From assembly GCA_028023455.1 (NCBI GenBank), contig JAQFVV010000036.1, forward strand, positions 9,166,719 through 9,230,718: a stretch of DNA of 64,000 nt. Direction: 5' to 3'. This document shows positions 58,160-64,000 of this stretch, piece by piece. The first letter of the stretch is position 1. Each line of letters starts with the position of its first letter. The stretch is from Epiperipatus broadwayi (lineage: Eukaryota > Onychophora > Udeonychophora > Euonychophora > Peripatidae). Both the position numbers and the translations under genes were made by a program. The notes under the pieces are model-generated. The model was not told where the DNA came from and searched no databases. It saw nothing but the letters and a program-made list of their open reading frames with translations.

Positions 58160-59425
58160 AAAAATGTTAATGTTAAAATAATAAAATTTATTGTTGAAAC
58201 ATTAAACTTTATTGATAAAAATATGTATGCGATTTTTAAGCATGAATTTTATAAAATGAATAATGGCTGGCCAATGGGTCTTCCTACAGTTGCCCAAATA
58301 TGTAATTTTGTTATATCTGCTTATGAAGAAAATATTTTGAAAAAGGAATATTATCAGAAAAATGTTACTTTATGTAATCGATATGTTGATGATGTTTTTG
58401 TTTGTGGAAAGCCAAGTGCTATTAATTATTTGTTTAATGAATAAAATGGATTAAAACAGATGAAAGTTCAATGAGTGTTCAATTTTTAGATCTCAAGATA
58501 ACTAGAAACAAAGATAGACATGATTACTATATGACTCTTAAACCAATAGCAAAAAGGATATATTTCATATGAATCAAAAGTATCAATGTCACATAAAATG
58601 ACAGGTTTAAAGTCCTTCTTATTTAGAAATGATAACCTTTGTAAATATGCATTGGATAAAACCAAAAATATTGAAATTTATTACAATGAATTGTTAAACA
58701 TTGGATAGAATTATGATTGTGTTTATTATACTGTTAAAAATTTTAATTCTAAATATAAAAATAATAATAATGTTAATTCTTCTGATAAAAAAATTTGGAT
58801 ATCAATACCATATATTTCAAATGAACAGGCAGGTTTTATTTAGAAAATTTATAAAGGTATATGTGATATTGCATTTTATGCACCACCTACATTAAATACA
58901 TTAATAAATAATTCAAAAAATAAGACTTTATTGACAAAGAAAAATTCTCATTTACAAATGGACATGTAGGTGTGGCAGTGAATATATAGGTGAATCGAGG
59001 TGCACATTGGAAAAAAGAACAAAAAAAGCACATGTTATTATTAAAAAGGGTTCAAAATACAAAACAAAATTATAAAAATAATGATAATTTATCAGGTTCT
59101 GTCTTTTATGATCATAATAAATCATGTATATATGGTTTTGATTTTAATTATAGTAATGTAAAAATATTGGAAACTGAAAGAAATAATAATAAAAGAAAAA
59201 TTAAGGAAGCGATGTTAATATATAAATACAAACAAGATTTAATTAATAGGCAAGCAGCAAACGTTAAGATCACGGAATTATGGGAAAGTTGACATCTTGG
59301 AATTATGGGAAAGCTGACATTTTAAAAATATTAGTTGACAAAAACTACAACGATAGTTGAAAGCGCTTCTAAGTGACGGTTATAAATATATTTTTATACA
59401 CTTTTAAGTACTATATTTTCTAATA
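58160..59425 (+). pseudogene. Penelope-like element, RT core to GIY-YIG (plus-strand copy)
   Basis: RT core at 58223-58444: NGWPMGLPTVAQICNFVI and CNRYVDDVFVCGKP, the PLE-type YVDD catalytic motif. The thumb region 58455-58760 is broken by stops and a frameshift. The linker ISIPYISNEQAGF and FYAPPTLNTLINN leads to CRCGSEYIGESRCTLEKRTK (about 58964-59023), a GIY-YIG-type endonuclease motif characteristic of PLEs. The end matches 51425-51560. The 5' part of the element (N-terminal RT) is absent. It is head-to-head with the minus-strand copy, meeting at ~58159. Confidence 0.88.
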
Positions 59426-62088
59426 TATATATTAGGCTAATTATGTTTGTCTTCAAAAATCGCCCCACAGCCTCAAAATGAGATAATAAAATATTAACAT
59501 TTTAATGTCATAAAGTTTTAATTTAAAAATAAATTAATATTGCATATATTTTATTAATGAAACTACAGATATTGATTTTAGAATCAACATATATCCATGA
59601 TAACGGAAACTATATTCTTGAAAAAGTAAAACAAAATTTGAACTTTTAATAACATATTACACTAAATATATTTTAAAAATAAAACTTAAACACTATCATC
59701 AAATAAGGAAATCTAAAAAAACATCTTACCATTTAATGATGCCGATACCTTCTTTAGTTCTAATAGACAAAAAAGATTAAGTTTTATAGATGAACAATTT
59801 AAACAAAAATAGAAATATTTTAAACACAGCTACAACCATTCTTTTAAACTCAAGTTAAACCCTTATTCCTTTACCATTATCATAAGCTATCATAGCATGA
59901 TAACAACAATCACAAAATCTTTCAACTTTTCAAATATTCATCAATAAAAACTGCATTATTTAATAAAAGAATATCTAAAAATGGTCTCAATATTGCAATG
60001 CATACCATTCTATATCAAAAAATTTTTTCAAAATAAATAGAAAAATATGTATAAAATAATAAATTGGGAAGTTCCATTAGGTATCAAATATAGCATATTA
60101 AGTGCTTAAATATTTTCTATTTTATGCAAGTTTCAAGTAAAAAAATACTGCGAATTTCCAACTAAGCTACAGTGCTAAAAATGTATAACATTGATTAGAA
60201 TATAATACTTATTGCTTATTAACTAGAATTATCCACTCCTTTCAATTTGCACATACATATAATAAATAATATTTTATATGTATAATATACATAAATAAAT
60301 TAAAATTTTAGTATAAACGAAATCTTATAATAGTTAATAATAAATTAAGGGGATATTCACTTACTGAAGCTATATTCTTACTGGATTTTTAAAAATGGAA
60401 GCAATTATCAAATTATTTGCTTTCCTAACTATGTTATGATTGACTTTTAAAATAACTTTCTCTTATAGAAATAAACTACTCTATCAAAAAATATATATAC
60501 TTTTGTTTTTAAAGCAATATTAACCTTAAGTACGTTCTAAATGTTATAAAATATTGTACACTTAGTATTATTCTTAGACAATATCGTAAGCTTGTGGTTA
60601 AGTCATGTAGATGTCCCTATTATCGCATTTTTACGCGCACATGCTTGAGGTTACAGCCTTAGTAAATATTACACAAAATATTGCACATTAAATTTGGGGG
60701 GAAAAAAACGAAAATATGTGCTTTCAGCATAAGGCAAAATAATGAACAAATATTTTAATGTTTGCAAAAAAAAATATTTTTGTTTTGTTTAAGGAGTGGT
60801 TGTTTTATTCAAATTTCTGCTTATGTGTTTACATTTTTTGAATATTCAATCAAGATGGACAATATTCCCACTGCAACTGAAGCGGTTGCCTTGTTTCTTT
60901 CAAGCTATGGCCCCAAATAATAATGAGACACGAATAGAAGTGTTCTGAAAGTGTAACATTGCTGTTAATATAACAACATTTTTGTCTCTAAATAACTAAT
61001 GGAGAAATGGACATGTATAATTGGACAGTTTTGTGAACAATAATTTCAGCATAAGAAGTTGGGTTTATGTGTGTAAGTCTGGAAGGGCAGGTGAATTTTG
61101 TGTCACTGCACTTCTGGAACTATTAATATCCCACTCACCTATCCATACATTTATACTTGAATGTTCAAAATCGTATGCATTGAATCAAGTGTATGGGTGC
61201 GGATGCGCTTGACATGCACCGACACTCCCTAAATTTCTTTGTAATGATTCTTGTTGATTGCATTGTAAAACTTATGCCTCTTGAATCGTCTTGAGGCACA
61301 AATAAAGGCATTTGAAAGTAAAGTCTAAAGATGGAATGCACTAAGTAAAGATGTGATAAATAAAAGTAGTCTTTATTAGCATTAAGGAAGTTATAATGAT
61401 CATCAAATAGTTTTACATAAAAATTTGAAGTCGGATCAATTCAAAAAAATCAACAATTATGTAAAGTACTAATAAATATAAAAATAACCGATTAATATAA
61501 TTTTATCACCATTACACTGTAATAATCTTAACCACATAAATCAGCTCTTTAAACAGCAAAAAATATATAATTATTAATGGAAACCAATTAAGTATAAAAA
61601 TTATGTTTAATGGATGTCTGTTTCAGATATTTATATTTAGACATATGATACGAGAGTAGAGTGTGCGAAATCTAAAAAAAAATAGTGCTTTACCAGGTGT
61701 TTTGTGTGGCAGAGTATTTAGAAAGCTGTCCCCCCTATCTTTTCTGTGTGAGCAACAATATCTCCTTTTACAAAATATAAAATCATTGTGATAAATGTTG
61801 TTTATAGGAAATTATTTAAAAAGTTGAGATTTATATAATGAAAAAAAAATATTTGAAATATGGTGCCTCTTTTATGGATGTATATCATAATTATACAAAA
61901 ACAATTTTCTTTTCAACATAACAAATATTCATTTTTAAAAGTAAAATAAAAAATAAATAAAAGACTTATTTGAATTCTAGATGGATAGTTATCTATAAGT
62001 TAAAATTATATTTTTAACACACTCCCATCCTCTCCATCTCTCCCCTCGACTCTACCCTCTCCCCAATATAACAAACTTGTAAACTTAC
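59426..62088. other. AT-rich sequence; presumed intron with one duplicated unit
   Basis: 59430-59780 is related to 45940-46300. 60860-61320 is less AT-rich and contains a short hairpin (GCCTCTTGAATCGTCTTGAGGC, 61276-61297) and a 63-codon frame (61021-61212) without a motif. Nothing else is recognised. Confidence 0.35.
59730..59759 (-). CDS. Candidate micro-exon, 30 nt
   Basis: On the minus strand TTTGTCTATTAG / 30 nt / GTAAGA. In the shared phase (one base, nine codons, two bases) it encodes TKEGIGIIK; frame 0 has a stop. Its acceptor flank matches that of 46263-46283, so it is probably the same exon type, longer by three codons. Confidence 0.4.
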
Positions 62089-62109
62089 CATCTACTAATT
62101 TTTCTACAC
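62089..62109 (-). CDS. Candidate micro-exon, 21 nt, weakest of the series
   Basis: TTTTATTAG / 21 nt / GTAAGT on the minus strand, in the same one-plus-two phase, encoding CRKISR. It ends in TG, so direct splicing to 59730-59759 (which begins with A) would create TGA. It needs an intervening exon beginning with another base, or is a chance match. Confidence 0.25.
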
Positions 62110-64000
62110 CTAATAAAATATATAAGAATAATATTAATATTTTACCAAATAATTTAAATGTAAAAATTCCAAATTGTAGAAGTGTAGTGAAATGAATTAT
62201 TTTACTATAATTTGTTTTTATTGTCTACAGATGGGGAGTTATTCATTTATCAACAAATAAATGGATGATTATGTAATTTATTAATGGTGGATAATAAAAA
62301 TAAAGTATGTATACCAAAATTCTGAACTACATGGATTCTATTATTAGGTTAGACAAATGTTTGATAGATGTAATTAATATTTAATATGACTATATGTTTA
62401 AAGAAAATTTGTTTCATTGCCAATAAATGTATTTTATCACTCGTTAAATATGGATTCAAGACTTGGACATTTAGAAAAGCGATTGAAAAGACTTCACACA
62501 CAAACAAAGTATATAACGCGTAATAAAATAGGAATAAAATTAAAAGTAAAATTTATACCTAGAGAACAAAGGCATACAAAAAAGTTATTGAAAATACAAA
62601 GTAAAACAAAGTTCCATTGGTCATATTTCTAAAAGGAATTAAGCGAATTATTGTGGGATTAAAACGAATTGCCAGTAATCAATGTAAAGATTATTTTTTT
62701 AGGAATATATTTTGCCTCATGGCTGTTGAAAAGCAGAGATATGTTCATTCGAGTTTATAATTGTATTTATTTTGTCATTATTTTCAATTAATTGAAAATA
62801 TCTTAGCTGTTTTAAAATCTAATTAGAATATTTTGATAAGACAAACTTTTAAAACAGTGTTTTATTTTAAAAAGCTATCAAAAACTACAAGCAGTATAAA
62901 CAATTGAAATGTTACGATTTAGTGTCAAACTACTTATTTATAAAACAAAAGATATTTCTAACACAAATAGTTCAATAATTTTAACCTACAACTTTGTGTC
63001 ATCGTTTAGACATAAATTAAATTAATAAAGAATGTAAACTCCATCGCAAATAGACGACGTGGAAAAAAATCACTAGTAAATTTTCAACTGTGAGAAGACA
63101 ATGTATTTTAAAAAAAGAAAAATGTTCTCGTAAATTCCATATCTGTGCAACTACAAAAATGTAAAGATATAATGTATATAACCCTCTTCATATATAGAAG
63201 TCTGCCAGAAATAAGATAAAAATAGGAAACTATTATTGTTAGAACGAATGGTATAATAAATCTATATAATAAAAAATAAAAGAAATTAAAGGAACAATAA
63301 CAATATATCCCTCTGGTATGAATGCATTTTATAGTAAATATGTGTAATACGTCATAATATGAATGAAAGATACGATCCAGAAATTGAACTTATATGTAAC
63401 TTAAAAGAAAATGCTAAAGAGAATTGATGGCAAGCTTATATACCAATTATCTCCATAATGATATAGTAGATGACTGAAAGAATGAAATAGTGTCGACATA
63501 TAGAGAAAAGATAAGCATAATTATTATTTTCAACTAGTTCATTACAAAATATAACATTTAACAAAATATTGGACTCGTAGTAAGATTTTCAATACAGTAG
63601 ATATACATATATTGTTAGTCAAAAATGGCTAACGTCATTTGTAGTTACATTGGACCAATAGTGTATTAGAAATTTTAAAAATACTTGACGGAATAAAAAG
63701 ACTTTAAAAAACTTGACAGTGATTATATTCAATGATATGGAATAAATCTGTTTGCTTACTAGTCAATAGAAGAATATTCTTACATTTAAAATTTTTTGAG
63801 ACAGTTACGTCTATTCTTACTGAATGTTTTCAAATGTCCATGAATGTTTATTTCTTTTTTAAGTTAAATATTCTTATAATGTTTAAATTATATAAATACA
63901 AGTTTTAATGCATTTCACTACAGCCATTCACAATATTAATAAATTTAAATTAATTTCTACTTTTCCTATCATATAAAATTAAGTAAAACATATCAATTAA
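62110..64000. other. AT-rich sequence without a recognised gene
   Basis: No supported ORF, repeat family or RNA gene. Upstream exons of the minus-strand gene, if it exists, would be in or beyond this stretch. Confidence 0.4.

Noticed and set aside
60369-60390. Possible 16-nt micro-exon on the minus strand near 60370
   Set aside because: Length is not a multiple of three, it breaks the shared phase, and longer versions contain stops.
61021-61212. 63-codon plus-strand frame
   Set aside because: Locally less AT-rich, but no motif, no splice support and no second copy.

Overview
This is an AT-rich stretch of an animal genome, about 64 kb and almost entirely repeats. Spliced-exon signals, Ty3/Gypsy, Tx1/L1-like and RTE LINEs, a Penelope-like element (PLE) with a GIY-YIG domain, Merlin transposase fragments and many foldback elements all point to an invertebrate metazoan. 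A flatworm, mollusc or similar lineage would fit, but the species cannot be fixed from sequence alone. No bacterial operon, rRNA, CRISPR array or complete protein-coding host gene is visible.

Layout. 0-5 kb: foldback MITE, Merlin transposase fragments and a tRNA-like sequence. 6.4-7.4 kb: tandem 473-bp repeat carrying hammerhead ribozyme motifs (retrozyme-like), inside a larger inverted-repeat frame. 8-16 kb: small inverted-repeat elements, an RTE LINE tail, and two convergent terminal-exon candidates (13318-13539 + and 14206-14456 -). 16.5-19.3 kb: an old ~2.9-kb repeat (copy A), then a decayed coding-like tract. 21.9-40.2 kb: copy B of that repeat, split by three nested insertions: a 6-kb foldback element with 1.7-kb arms (22319-28291), a retrozyme-like unit (~28342-28839) and a young 9-kb Ty3/Gypsy element (29851-38832, minus strand). 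40-43.5 kb: RTE fragments, an inverted retrozyme-like fragment and a long palindrome. 44.2-62.1 kb, minus strand: a possible spliced gene with micro-exons of 21, 21, 21, 30 and 21 nt and a terminal exon at 44223-44394. Inside its presumed introns lie a Tx1/L1-like LINE (52374-~57752) inserted in the AAT repeat of a PLE, and a second PLE in head-to-head orientation.

How the parts relate. The two best candidates for something under-described are the hammerhead-bearing tandem repeat in the same window as a PLE, and the phase-consistent micro-exon series. The autonomous elements all look broken: the Gypsy integrase has a frameshift and a stop, the LINE ORFs have frameshifts, and the PLE, RTE and Merlin copies are fragments. 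The Gypsy LTRs nevertheless remain almost identical, so that insertion is recent. All functional statements are read by eye from motifs; no database search was run.
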